DNA of 64,000 nucleotides, taken from the NCBI GenBank assembly GCA_017591395.1, contig WEDG01003254.1:62001-126000 (forward strand), in the 5' to 3' direction. Shown piece after piece: positions 1-12,343 of this stretch. Both the position numbers and the translations under genes were made by a program. Within the stretch, counting starts at the first letter, position 1. Every line of letters begins with the position of its first letter. The notes below the pieces were generated by a model that searched no databases, was not told the origin of the DNA, and saw only the letters and a list, made by a program, of their open reading frames with translations. Source of the stretch: Schistocephalus solidus (lineage: Eukaryota > Platyhelminthes > Cestoda > Diphyllobothriidea > Diphyllobothriidae).

Positions 1-734
1 TTATCGGTGACATCACGTCAATATACATTGATTGGGAACCAAGAGATGGTGTGATTTGAAAGATGATTTTAAACGCCGTTTCGTCTGCTGGACTCGGTCG
101 AGTTCCTCGTCCGATAATCAACAACGGACACGTGGTCCCATAGTAACTAACAGTCCTACCTTTTGGACCTTATGTTTGCCAGGTCAATGATGCCCAAAAT
201 GCTCGGCATTCCACACTAATTTAGAACTGAAAGGTGCATGCATGGCTGTACAATTTAGCTGCAATCAGAAATTAAGATGGATATTCGTAAACTGCAATTC
301 ATTAAGAAGATACTAATCAGTACGCTCTAGTGCTATGGATAGAATAATGGGGCTGAATTATCGATAATTTTTTAAATTATAACTTTTGAAGTTCTGCGAA
401 AATTCCCACATTACGCGTAAAAATTTAATTCATTTGACCCATTTGTGAAAACGTCGGCTGTGATTAGTGTTAGGTCTGTGCTCAATGAAGTGCCGAGCTC
501 TAACCATGGTCATGGTCCTAAACCCAATGCTACTTATCCGAGCATTGCGTAATTCAAGCTCCCACCCTCAATGCACCATCAGCTAACCATTACAATCAGA
601 TTCAGACTGTATCACTAACCCAAATCAAACATCGAATCCTGACCCTAACTATATTATTGACGCTAAAATGTGGCTGTAAAATAGACCCAACTCCTAACCT
701 CTCCTTCCCATTATTCTGATGTGACCCCAATAAC
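1..734. other. No gene seen
   Basis: AT-rich spacer with some degenerate CTAACCC-like words from about 590. No ORF of interest. Confidence 0.6.
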
Positions 735-1027
735 CGGCAACGAACTATTGTATGACGCTACTAATGAACACAATCCATAGGTAGGTGTGTAATACGGGAA
801 CGGTGGCAACGGGGGTAAAGGACGGAAAAGGGTGGTAATGTGGTGGCAATGCAAATGAACTGATATACCCCCCTTCCTCGTTCGATTGAGCTGGCTTTTA
901 GCTCTGAGTTAGACCGTGTTACACGCCCACCTACACGCCAACCCTAATCCCAACCTCAACCGTAATCCTTACACTAACCACTATGTTCGTTCCTAGGTTA
1001 GTAGGGTCGTACAATACTTCGTTGCTG
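735..1027. mobile_element. MITE with long terminal inverted repeats, family B copy 1
   Basis: The left end CGGCAACGAACTATTG and the reverse complement of the right end CAGCAACGAAGTATTG match over about 30 bases, followed by ACGxxCTACTAA in both arms. Inner segments (TAGGTAGGTGTGTAATACGG and the complement of ACACGCCCACCTA) also pair, so most of the ~290 bp can fold back. No coding capacity. A second copy is at 41987 and fragments at 53690 and 54025. No clear target-site duplication found. Confidence 0.7.
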
Positions 1028-1030
1028 ATA

Positions 1031-1207
1031 CAGATTCTCAATGCCGACAAAGACAAGGGAGACTAGAATGGCCATTTCTGACTCATTAGCCGTCATCAAA
1101 CAGTCATATCCAACTCTAGGTGGTGCTGTCCCACCCAAGGCTCGAACCTGCGACCTATTGATCAGAAGCCCAACGTTCTAACCGCGAAGTCACGAGCTCG
1201 TTGTGTG
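1031..1207 (-). repeat. tRNA-derived SINE, - strand
   Basis: Body signature GGCCATTTCTGACTCATTAGCC, then the tRNA-like head with the complement of a B box (GGCTCGAACC). Clearest of the left-end copies. Ends at the (CTA)n tract. Confidence 0.65.
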
Positions 1208-1221
1208 TTTATTAATCTGCC

Positions 1222-1549
<328 letters not shown>

Positions 1550-1922
1550 ATTTCGGCGGGCTTTTGAAATTGAGCCGCCATTTCTTCTAATCACCAATCG
1601 CATGTAAATTTTCTTATATGTAAATCGGTTGGCCTATTTTGCCCATTATATACCGATTATTAACCCTCGTTGTTTATCAGAACTACAACAATGAGGTCAT
1701 CAGCGCACGACACTGGCACCCTTTTGAAGGAAGTTCAAGTTGATCTACATTTTGCGAGTAATTCAAGGATGATTCTTCATGATGTCGATAATTGCAGTCC
1801 TAGGCCATTCGTTTGTGATATTCCAGTGTTATGTCGTTTGTGTGTCCACTCTTATTCACAGTGAATGGAAGACTTTTTGCTTAAAATTTTGGAATTACAC
1901 TTTCAAAATAAAGTATACCTCT

Positions 1923-1994
<72 letters not shown>

Positions 1995-2008
1995 ACACTA
2001 CTACTACC
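1923..2008. repeat. (CTA)n microsatellite
   Basis: About 24 perfect CTA units, then imperfect ones, next to repeat A. Yields spurious poly-Thr, poly-Leu and poly-Ser frames. Confidence 0.97.
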
Positions 2009-2010
2009 AC

Positions 2011-2098
2011 CAGCCACTATGCTGCTACTGGGGCTGCCCCAAGGCAGAACGAGACAAGTGAGTTCCGTTAACGATTTTTGAGCGTTCATAAACGAAAG
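2011..2098 (-). repeat. Short interspersed repeat A, - strand
   Basis: GGGGCTGCCCCAAGGCAGAA, then CGAGACAAGTGAGTTCCGTT. Abuts the second (CTA)n tract. Confidence 0.6.
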
Positions 2099-2522
2099 TT
2101 CATTGTCGGTTAGTGGGGCCGCCGAAGCATTTGTTGCCGAATAATGCTCAGCTAGTAGTTCTACTGCGTGTGGTGAGGAGCATTTGCGTTGGATCACAAC
2201 GACGCCTGCATGAGGATGAGACAGATCTAATTAAACGTGGGGGGCGATGGAAGGAGTCTGGACACCACTTAAACGGCAATCCTAATTTTGCATAGCAAAG
2301 GTGCGAACGAATTCTCACAGTCATATCCGTTACAATTTTCACCTGATGCCCTACGGTCACACCATAGGCTGGAGCTCACACTTTCATTTGCCTCGAGGAC
2401 CTGGGGCTGACCACCCCCTTCTCTAAAAAAGGCTGGGGTGGCTGGCTCGTGCCCCAGTCCGCACAGGTGTTGAACCTGCAGTTCACGGCCGTCATCGTCG
2501 GTCAAAAACGGACGGACAAGGA

Positions 2523-2536
2523 GGGGGGGGGGGGGG
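2523..2536. repeat. Poly-G run
   Basis: 14 consecutive G. May be miscounted in assembly. Confidence 0.9.
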
Positions 2537-3299
2537 TGTGATGATGTCCATATCCGATTTCGCCCGCAGATTTAGTTCGCTCCGGTGATCCGCTGGAGTC
2601 GACACCGGCTAAATTATGATCGAGGCTGGAATATCTCGTGCATCTCACTTCGAAGTTCCGCAAATAAGCCTATGAATAACAGGCTTACACTTTCTTGGTT
2701 AATACGGAGATTGAGATTGTATTTATTTCCCGTTTGGTTTCTGACTTCCTCCGGCTAGCAACAGCGCCCGAACACGAACTCATATGCATTTTCATTGCGC
2801 GAATATGGTCCAACAGAGAGATAGCATCAGTGACGCACAAAAAACGGTTATCCTTCCTAATCAACCAATTATTTTCAAGGTAGATCGGGTATATAATTAG
2901 CTCGTCTGTCTTGTTTCACAGAAAAATATGAAGCTACTGATTTCGAGATAATCGAGATCCTTTGACCATCTATGAGGCATAGTCGGAGGAGGTATAGGAA
3001 CCTACCGCAATGTAGTCAGTTCGGTGTGTTCCGCGGTCGATGGTACAGTATATTTCGATAGACCTCACAATGGGAGAGGGGACAAAAAGAACGCTGACAA
3101 TAGGAAGGTCGGTCCAGCTAGCCACTTTCCTCCCTCGGACACCTATGTCCTGTCGGCTACACGCAGACATATAAATTGGTGGAAATAGGGATGACCGGCA
3201 CTGTGATCTGCGCCTAAAAAACCTACAGTGTCATCGCCCTATGAAGTACGATTTAACTAGCCATACCCGTTTCATACTTGCGCTCTTTCGTAAAAGGAA

Positions 3300-3455
3300 A
3301 CCCGACAAAACAGGAAGATTTAAATGCCCATTTCTGGCTTCGTACCCATCACCAGCCAACCGAGTCGCAGATCCATCCCTGGACATTCAATCTTGCTGAA
3401 GATCAAGCATCTGGTGAAAAACCTCTCCCAATTGAGCCATGATTTGTACCCCGCG
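3300..3455 (-). repeat. tRNA-derived SINE, degenerate, - strand
   Basis: Contains CCCATTTCTGGCTTCGTA and CCATCACCAGCC of the SINE body, with a decayed head (TTGAGCCATG). B box no longer clear. Confidence 0.4.
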
Positions 3456-5606
3456 TTCTTCGAATAGTAATATTCAATAACGCAGGTGGCTGATGTCGGA
3501 AAAGTGAACGTACTTGTCTTTTTCCATTTTACTGGTACTTAATCCAATGCAAATCCCTGCTCCCCCCACACCCTGCCCATTGAATTTGAAGCTGCAGAAA
3601 ACGTGCATCTTTCTTTAATTTTTAAAATCATGTTTGGGAAACTTCATTTTCACTGAGCCCTTACATTCCTTTCAGTTGAATTTCTACTACAACAAGGGGA
3701 AGAACTACACATTATTTTCACAAACCTGGTGTTTCTTTTCGGGATTGCTATTTATAGGAGGCAAATGGGCCCCTCATCCTTCTTCTAGATCTTTTTTATT
3801 TCAATTTTCCGCATTAAAGTTTTTAGAAACTAATTTGACAACGAGGATAATGAATGTCAGGGGTGTATGGCACAACTAGGAATTTTGCATGAATTTACCA
3901 GCAACAACAAATGGAACAAAATGACAACTGAACACGAGTTTTGCGGCCAGTCAAATATATTATACTCCCATATCCGAATGGCCTGAGGTTCGAATCTGAA
4001 GTTTTAAGTCGTTAAGACTATGCTCTGCCGTTTAAGCACGAATTCCTTGTCCTGTCTGTTGGCGCCAGGAATACCGATTATTCGGGAATCGTCCCTTTGT
4101 CGAGGTTATTTATGTGCGGAAAATATCCGTTCCGTTTGTCTGCGTATTCTGACTCGCCGGGTGGCCTTATGTGACTAGAGTCGAGACAATGTTCAGTTCT
4201 GCAGTCAGTGAAGTTAAAGGCGACTTCTGGAAGGGTTTAGCTATTAAATGATGGCGAAGACAGTTTAACGATATTAAAAGAAACAAGAAGGGTTGAGTTT
4301 ACCACCGCAAACACTTCAGAGCATCATTAGAAACAAATTTGGACTCGGTTGCCCTCTGAACAGATAACTGTGGCCTCAGTCTTCGGGATATCTCGGTAAT
4401 CTAAGCGCATTGTGACGATGTTACTAACAGTTAGATTACATTTCTTTCTTGTGTACATTTGAAGGCTTATCCAGACTGTCGATATCAGATTGGGTTTGAG
4501 AAACAGTTCCCAAATGCTCGCAACTTTTCCGTGAGCACTCGATACACGCAGACTGGACGGCGCCTCTGCAAGCATGCATTGTGGGCAAGTGTCCAAAGTT
4601 CAATTGCCCAAACCCTCCATGCATATGCAATTAGTTGATCTCTAAAGAATGAAAGGCACGTTAACAAACGCGTGGACGGAGCGACAATCCTGCTTTAGAG
4701 GGAGGGGAGGAAGGTACGAGGGCGCGAAGACTCTTATGGTCGCGGTGATTAATTCGGTGGTCATTTCGAATCGCGCGCGTGCGCACCAACGCATGCACAG
4801 GTTATCTCTTCGCTTCAATATCCCCTCCCTTCTCCGTCTCTACGCCCTGAGGAGGCAATTAGGGATGGAGAAGAACATTATGAACAGCGATGTGCTTCTT
4901 GCAAGAAGGAACGGTTTTCACTTAATCTCGCCCCCTTCAGTATAAACACAGACGAGGCAAGAAGCAATAAGAAGTGGTCTCAAAAAAGATAATTACATCA
5001 CAGCACAATAAGTCTCGGCAAAATGACCTGTTCTAAGATTACTCCTCCTACCCGAATTGCATAAGCGATTTTTTAGAAGGATTTTTGTCACAGAGGCTGA
5101 GTTTTGTTATTCTGGCCAGCCGAGCATTGCCAGCTCTTCCCGGACGCCTCATAAGCCAATTCCCGTAGATCTTTGAACAGCTTTCGATGCTGATATAATA
5201 ACATTGGCCAAGTCATCGTGCTCGTACATGGGTTCCAGTCTTCTCATGACACGAGGTTCATGCCCACATTTCGCAGGTGGGTTGAAGATGTAGCGGTAAG
5301 TTCACATTGCCTTGGAAGAGTGTCACTACTAGTCCTTACAGATTAATGACGGACTTGACCGACATAGACGTAGTGTCCTAAGTCCACGAAAAGTACCTGT
5401 CTACAAGCGTTAACAAACGTTTCCTTGTCATCTTTCTGAGGGCAACTAGGGTATGTGGCGATTATTTATAGAGTTCTGAAAATATAACCCATTCTGGTTG
5501 CTTCAATCAGTAGCCAATAGTTATATCAGCAGCCTGGGTTAAGCGGCGTTAGTCACTGAGGTGGAGATAGGACAAAGAACTTCCTGTCATATCTGCGTTG
5601 TGGGAT

Positions 5607-6071
5607 TTAAGTGGTTCTCATGTGAAAAGTTATTCGAATTCCGTAAGAAGCGGTAGTCAACGAGAGTCTGGTAAATACGGGGTTTGATGGAGAACGTCCA
5701 ACTACAGAGCCTGTAGTTTTGCCAATATCATAGTCTGCAAATCTCTCTCTCTCTCTAATGACTGGTTCAAGTGATGATGCGAAACGACAGGCCAATAAGC
5801 TTCTTGTTCCAGCGATCGCACCTTCTACTGAATTTCTTCCTGAAAATCGGCTGTTCCCTATTTTCAGCAAATGCTGCCGTCTCTGTTTTTCATTCCCTTC
5901 GCGTGGAACCCACATATCGAAATATTTCACTTTACCGGCTTCAAATAGGTAAGTTAATAGTGTTCGCTTTCTGCTACCAAACATCATCGATAATTTCTGT
6001 ACACTAGGAGTTGGATCTGGTTCGATGCTAACCTTCAGTTTGTGACATGTGCATGGTTTTACCGCAGCCAT
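5607..6071 (-). CDS. Unrecognised ORF
   Basis: 154 codons on the - strand from an ATG at 6071, passing through a short (CT)n run that yields RERERF. No domain, signal peptide or membrane segment recognised. It overlaps the opposite-strand ORF at 6042. Length is above random expectation but no splice or context evidence supports it. Confidence 0.2.
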   Translation of the reverse strand: MAAVKPCTCHKLKVSIEPDPTPSVQKLSMMFGSRKRTLLTYLFEAGKVKYFDMWVPREGNEKQRRQHLLKIGNSRFSGRNSVEGAIAGTRSLLACRFASSLEPVIRERERFADYDIGKTTGSVVGRSPSNPVFTRLSLTTASYGIRITFHMRTT

Positions 6072-6500
6072 CAGTCTAGATCAGGCGAAGGGCCTGACCA
6101 CCCTCACTTTCGCGAAAATAATTGCCAGCACGGATTTTTCTTTTGTCCGCCCCGAATGTCCCTTCCCGTGCCCAGGTGTGAAATCCTGGAGGGCCTGCAA
6201 GGAGCAAGCTTGTTGGGGTATCTCTCTGAGGGGGATAATTCACCCTTCCATCACCGTCTGTTAATTCACCCTGTCGCCTATTGCTCCGTTAAGCCCCCAT
6301 CAATTCCCACCGGACCTGGAGAGCGAAAGGACGAAGTGACTCGTGGTTTAATCCCGCCGACTTTCGTTGCTAGGGCAAGTCGTTTAGAGGGGGACCCTCA
6401 GGAGCCTAGTGATAGGAGGTCCTCTCGTGGATCTGGGAGGGGCGGGCAGGGGAGTTGAAGTTGGGGCGGGCAGGGTGGCAACCATGAACGGTAACCCACG
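6042..6500 (+). other. GC-rich patch with an open frame, origin unknown
   Basis: A visibly GC-rich stretch in otherwise AT-rich surroundings, open for 138 codons to 6458. The product is Pro, Arg, Gly and Ser rich (ends GSGRGGQGS) and the DNA ends in GGGGCGGGCAGG-type runs. It could be the 5' region of a retroelement or a CpG-type regulatory patch. I recognise no protein domain. Confidence 0.3.
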
Positions 6501-8959
6501 CCACAGAAACGCCGTAAGAGGCGGTCCCTGAAACATTACAGAAAGAACACTCAAAGGTCAGCAGAAAGTGAATGGTGTGGGGTGGTGACGCAAGACAAAT
6601 TTTTACATCCTCTGTCCACTGACGTCCAGCTGTACGGACACCACTGTTTAGTGAACATTGGATTGGGTGCCACTACAACTGTCGTGTGCTAGCCTCAGCG
6701 GAAAACCTGCTTTAGACGGTGAGAATCTGTTACGCTATAAACGCAGAAATGGAAATGCTTTTAGCCATCACTTTTTTCTGCACGTTGGAATGATAATCAT
6801 AGAAGGGACGTTGAACTTTCAAGAGAACCTACTGGTTGCGTAAACCAAGTAAATGCGTGATAGGCTCAATGATGAAACTGCAAAACTGCGCTCTATTTGG
6901 TACACCTAAAATACATTTTTGGGCCAAAAAATTTCCTATAAGTATCGGTCATGCACAGGAATTCGATCGGACATCGGCCGCACAGCTCAGTTGGAAATAT
7001 GAGACACGTAAATGAGAGGTGCATATCGGGGTCCTAGCTTCGGATTGAAAAGAACGGGAGATAATAATCACCAGGGCTCTGCGTATATTCGTTTGAAATT
7101 TGCGACTAACACAGTAGTCTAGCATCAGTGGGGATAAAAAAGCAGTAATGACTGGGTGGTTATTGTTTTGCCTCTCACAGCGTCAGTCCTTGGCTGCGAA
7201 TGGGTTGTGCTTCTAAGCGTTGGAAGTTAGAATTAATTAGCAGAAATCTAGCCCTCACACTTTTCTCGTATCTCTTATGATCAGCACGCAGCCTGCTTCC
7301 ATGCAGTGGCTTCAGACAGTGGTTCATACTTTAAAACCACAGGTTGTACTAGGTTAGTCGTAAACTCTGCTTTCTTGCTCTCTTAGCTTCATACTCTCGG
7401 GCAGAAGCTAAGAGGCAGAGAGCCTCATAAACAATAACAGAAGAATAGGAACGACTGTCTAACGCTGAAGTTGGCTTACATCCGTTAAAGCAAATTCTAT
7501 AGTCTCCGATCGATCAAATGACAGATGGCACGACCAAATCGAGTAAAATATATAACGTGCAAATGGTGGTTGTTAAAGAAAGCAGATTTGTTTGATAAGG
7601 TTGACTACACACGTTAGCGGTGAGGAAATGTCCTAGACACGCATATGAAGTATTCTTGTGAACAAGTACTATCATCTCAAGAGAATGCATAATGGGTTTG
7701 TGATCGACTGGACTAAACTGGGCTGATCTGCTTAGAAGTTGCCGGGGCTTTTATAACATGAAGCAGACTGGATAATAACTGACTGTCACATTAAAAAACA
7801 GTAGGTGCATTCATGGCAAACCGACTCGGCGTCAGGAGTTACTATAATTAGGAACCAGTGTTCTGCTTAACATGAGACTTTACTTGCACCGTCTGGAAGG
7901 CGTGAACCAGGGTAAAATTGAATGTAGCTGTTTCTCGGGCTGTGAGGTGACGCCTCCCCTTCCCTGTAAGTTACGTACGAAGTCCGGCGAGCGGTTTAAT
8001 TTTGACCTACCATCCAGAAATATTACTGTAAAAACCAGGGGAATGGGGCAGCCGTTTTTGGCTACTTCAGTGTCATCAGACGGCCATACCACAAGGTGAT
8101 GCTGGGAATACTCGGAGCTGGAAATCAGCTCTTTTACCCTAAGGCACTGCGTCTCACCATCAGCCATAGAATCAAATCTTTTCGGAAGCAGTCAAAAATT
8201 AAAATGTCCCATAGTCGTCCCAGTGCCAATTGCAATACCAGACAATTAAGCAGGCTAAGAAGGAAGATTTTCCGCATGATAACAAGCAGGAAAAATTCCC
8301 TGAGGTTGTCAAAGAACTATTAGCCTTCATTTCATTCGTTGAGATGTACGGTATTGACCCTTTGAAGACATTATGGACTTGTCCTCGTCTCCTGATCTAG
8401 TTGAACACAAAGAGCATTTTATTAACAAATGGAAGACTATCATATTTATAGACGGCAACGAAAAGTGAGTCGACACCGGGGAGGGGTTTTCCTTTCAAAC
8501 TGCTATGTTGGCGGCAAATATAGACTAGCGTACATTTAGATGTGTGGAAGTATGTTGATTAATTTTTGTGGTGTTCCAAAAAGGAGAAGCTTAGCAGTTT
8601 GGACTTTCAGATTTTTCTGAGAGCAGTAGTGGTTCGTCTGACCTGAACAGTAGAGAAGCGTGGACCGTGGATCACCTCAACGACCGAGAATCATTTAACA
8701 GCTCATGTCTGAATTTCCAATGTTTTTCTGTTCAATCAGTGTTTTGCATCGTTTTTAGAGAAAACTGATTCTTCAACAGTGGCATGACTTCTCTTGTGGC
8801 CCGCAACTAGTATTCAGTAGGCAATTAGCTGGTTAGGCGTCCTGCAAGATATTAATATATATATACCATCCCAAAGAGCGTATATCAGTTGTTCATTACA
8901 TTATCTCCCTCGGTGTTTATTTATTCCAGATTCTTGTTCATACTAATGAAGAGTTCCTT
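6501..8959. other. No gene seen
   Basis: Unremarkable sequence. The ORF pair at 7872-8167 on opposite strands (up to 95 codons) shows no known domain. Confidence 0.5.
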
Positions 8960-9108
8960 CGGACAGAAGAATGACCATTTCTGGCTTATTAACCGCCATC
9001 AACCAACCAAAGCCGACCCCAGATGCAGCACCATCCAAGGCTCGAACCAACGACCTGATGATTAGAAGTCTACTGTCTTAACCTTTGAGCCACCTGCTCG
9101 TTGTCTTG
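8960..9108 (-). repeat. tRNA-derived SINE, - strand
   Basis: GACCATTTCTGGCTTATTAA body, GGCTCGAACC B-box complement, and TTTGAGCCACCTGCTCGTTG head complement. Confidence 0.65.
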
Positions 9109-9162
9109 TCGGTCTCGACCGGGAATATTAACATTGCTTGATTGGGGTTCTTCCTAGCCGCT

Positions 9163-9248
9163 GAGCAGCTGCTAGTGGGGCTCGAGTGCGAGACCCAAGG
9201 AAGTACGGGACGAGTGAGTCACGGAATCGATCGGTGAATGCCCAACCA
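9163..9248 (-). repeat. Short interspersed repeat A, - strand
   Basis: GCTGCTAGTGGGGCTCGAGT, GACGAGTGAGTCACGG, GATCGGTGAATGCCCA match the complement of the copies near 50 kb. Confidence 0.6.
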
Positions 9249-10600
9249 TCAACGAGTTCCTTTATTGGTTCGCTCTTGCTCTGTGGTTTGAGGTTCATCG
9301 TCGTTTTTGTTCGTTTATGCAGGATTCGTCCCTGCGATGGGACATCCTGTTTCAGCTTAGAGTTGTGTACAAACTGCTCTGTCTAACTTTCGACACCGCG
9401 CGTCGACTTCGCGACCACACGTTTCGCCGCACAAGCATGCAGCCAAAAGATGATGTAAATATCAATATATTCATGTGGCTACATGCAATTCCAACCAAAA
9501 AAGGACCAGCGTAAAAGCGCAGTCTTACTGCGATAATTCGCTGCTTAATTTCGATAAGGGTGACTTGTGTGGCCCCCTAGCCAGGAGACGAGAGCAGGAA
9601 CCGCCCGCAATATCGGTGTCTTTTCGTTGCATTAATTTTAGTGTAAACTGCAGTATTAGGGTCCAGATAAGAGGCCTGATAAGAAAATGAAATTCAAAAT
9701 ATCGGCAAAAAGTAGCCAAGTGGTCATCCGTTCACTCGAAATCCATTTTCATTATTTAAATAGTAAAGTAGGCCCAACAATATTGTGGAGGTAGATAGAC
9801 CATAATTTCACAACAGCCCCGCCGATCTGCTCTGCTTTGTGGGTGGGGATTTATTCCATCATTATATCAGCCTGGGTTATTTTGTTCATCTTCCCACCGT
9901 CGGGGAGGCGTTAAAGAAGGACGAATTCCCTCAAAGAGACAACTAGGCTTCTGAGTTCCAACTATATTTACAACTATATTCGCTTACCATCCCCGAACAA
10001 CAACAACTTGTCTAGATATATCTGTAAAATGTATTGTAGCTTTCACCAACTTATCCTGATTGCAGGATGGGAATGGCAGTGCCTTTTGCCCTGATTTTCG
10101 GAAACGAGGTTCAATATAGACCGTCACGTGGCGAGCAGAAGTCAATGATCCAGAACAGTCAGGGTAGATGGATTAACCCAACCGTAATGAACTTTTGAAC
10201 ATTCGTTATTCCAGCCGGTAGGGCGGGGGGGGAGATGTGAGCGAGGCTCGTAATGGAAGTTGATAGAACTTTGGCGATAAATGCTTTATAATTCAGTGGA
10301 TCGGAGCTCAAAACTGGAGTACACCATCAATTGTGTTTAGATTCTAGTTCTTTAGTGACGGCTACTTAACCATAAATGGTCATTTCAGAGTCTAAAATCC
10401 TTGATTGCAAAGACTCCAGTGGCAATCTCCCTGGACTCGAATCTAGATTCACGGGCAACCTGATAAGACTTTACCTAATTGCTCAATCAAACCAGGCAAA
10501 TTAGCCCCGGTTCCACGCGATCAGAACATTTCCGATTGTGACCAATAGGACATTGGCCTTGAATTTAGTGCGCTGGAATCTACCTCAGTCCACGATTGTT

Positions 10601-10616
10601 GGGGGGGGGGGGGGGG
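10601..10616. repeat. Poly-G run
   Basis: 16 consecutive G. Length uncertain in any assembly. Confidence 0.9.
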
Positions 10617-12309
10617 AGTTCCATATGCATAAGTCTTTTCTGCTCGACATTTGCGTTGTATTTGGCAGACGACGTTAGCTACTGTTTTCTATCAGTTATA
10701 ACTGTTGGTTTAAATGCAATTGGCTAATTTCACCAACAGCGGACTTGTAGCGACAGGGGGGGTTAGCGACTGTGCACGAATGCTTATTCTGTCCATTCTC
10801 AAGTACTCAAGTTGTGATCAGATGTTCTGCCTGCTCCAAACACAGTAAATGTTGGTTTATTAGCAAAAATTCGAGCCCTGGCCGGTAAGAACATGTTGTG
10901 TACGGGATTTTCGCGGACAGATAAAAAAGCACATTGTGAGATGAAAGCAAATAATTTGATTCATATTTTCGTCTTTCTCGGAGTTCTTCTGTTGTTAAAC
11001 TGATTGTCACTGGTTACACAGGTTTGTACGCGTTGCACGAGTTATGGAACCAGAAACCGATGGATTATTCACTTCCCAGACGGAGTTCGGTTATCGTACT
11101 GCACATGGAACCACCGTCCGCTCCAAATTAGAGAGGTGACGCAAAAGGTGGGGAAAGAAACCGCCCATCCTACTGCTCACGCTTACTCAATTCATTGGTC
11201 CGCCAAAAGTTAGTGCTATCTGATTGGTGAAGTCCACTGCGGCAAGCGCACCAATCAGCGTACAGGAATTGACTGCTCACATCTCAATCAATGTTCTTTT
11301 AATTGTTTCAGCGAGTTCAAAAGACCGCTGTTTCCTCGGATCAAGCCGGTGGGTGGGATTAGCAGTTATCTCTTCGTGCACCGCCGTAACAGCAGGTTTA
11401 CACCGGATTATCGGTAAGTCGAGTCTAATCCTAAAGGACTTGCCTTTTAATACCCTCTTGATGACATGCACCGGGAATGACTATAGTGGATTATGCGGTA
11501 AATAAAAGAATAACAATAATGACGTATTCCCACTGATCATAAAGTCTTCTTGCGATGGCTGTGGTGGAGAAATGCCATTCTAGCTGCCATGCAGTGACAA
11601 ACAGTTGGAATTACTGAAACTGCGCTTGACATCTACCGAACCTAGGTTTCAGGGGCGTGGATATTCTTGCATGATTTCAATTACTTGAGTCAGCCATGTT
11701 AACTTCATTCGTTAAAATAATTTACTCCATCAGTGATGATCAGTGCGTGACTGAAACGTGCTTTATAAGTTCTGTGAGACTTTTGCATTCCAAACCGAAT
11801 ATCATGAATGCTGAAGAGACCAATTTTCCGTCACCGGCGAGTAATTGCGGAGTGGCTGAGCCTTTGACACTTTGAACTGCTCAAAAACTTTAGCCCACTC
11901 AGTCCTTTAAATTGTTTGCGCAATTCTAACGACTGGAACTTTTCATTAGTTATTTGACCAATGATGCCGGGGTGTTAGCTTGAAAACAGTAAAAAGCTGT
12001 GACGGTTCTGAGCACCAATCTCCTGGAAGTTGAAATATCTTCTAAGTCGAGAACGCAATAACAAACCTGCGGAATGCGGTGAAGGTGTACACTTCCAACA
12101 TCCCTGAAAACCGGCGTGACTTACATTGTATCTCATAGCGGCCGTCCGCGATCCCCACCCTCGCCCAATTTTTTTGTCGAAACATCAAAATTGAACTCGA
12201 ACCTTTTATATTGACAGTCAAACAGACAGCTTTGATAGGTTTTGCGTTGGTTATGTTGTTTCGAATATGTCGTTTTGAAAGTTCTTATAATCCGGAAACA
12301 ATAGCTCAT

Positions 12310-12343
12310 CCTCCTCCTCCTCCTCCTCCTCCTCCTCCTCCTC
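12310..12343. repeat. (CCT)n microsatellite
   Basis: About 11 CCT units, giving a poly-Pro run in one frame of an 89-codon ORF at 12211 that has no other support. Confidence 0.95.

Larger units (their letters stand above)
2160..5600. other. No gene seen apart from a SINE remnant
   Basis: Short ORFs on both strands (up to 98 codons), none with recognisable protein features; one degenerate SINE at 3300-3455 and a poly-G run at 2523. Confidence 0.5.

Noticed and set aside
1779..2197. 100-codon frames with Leu, Ser or Thr runs on both strands
   Set aside because: Same cause: second (CTA)n tract plus repeat A.
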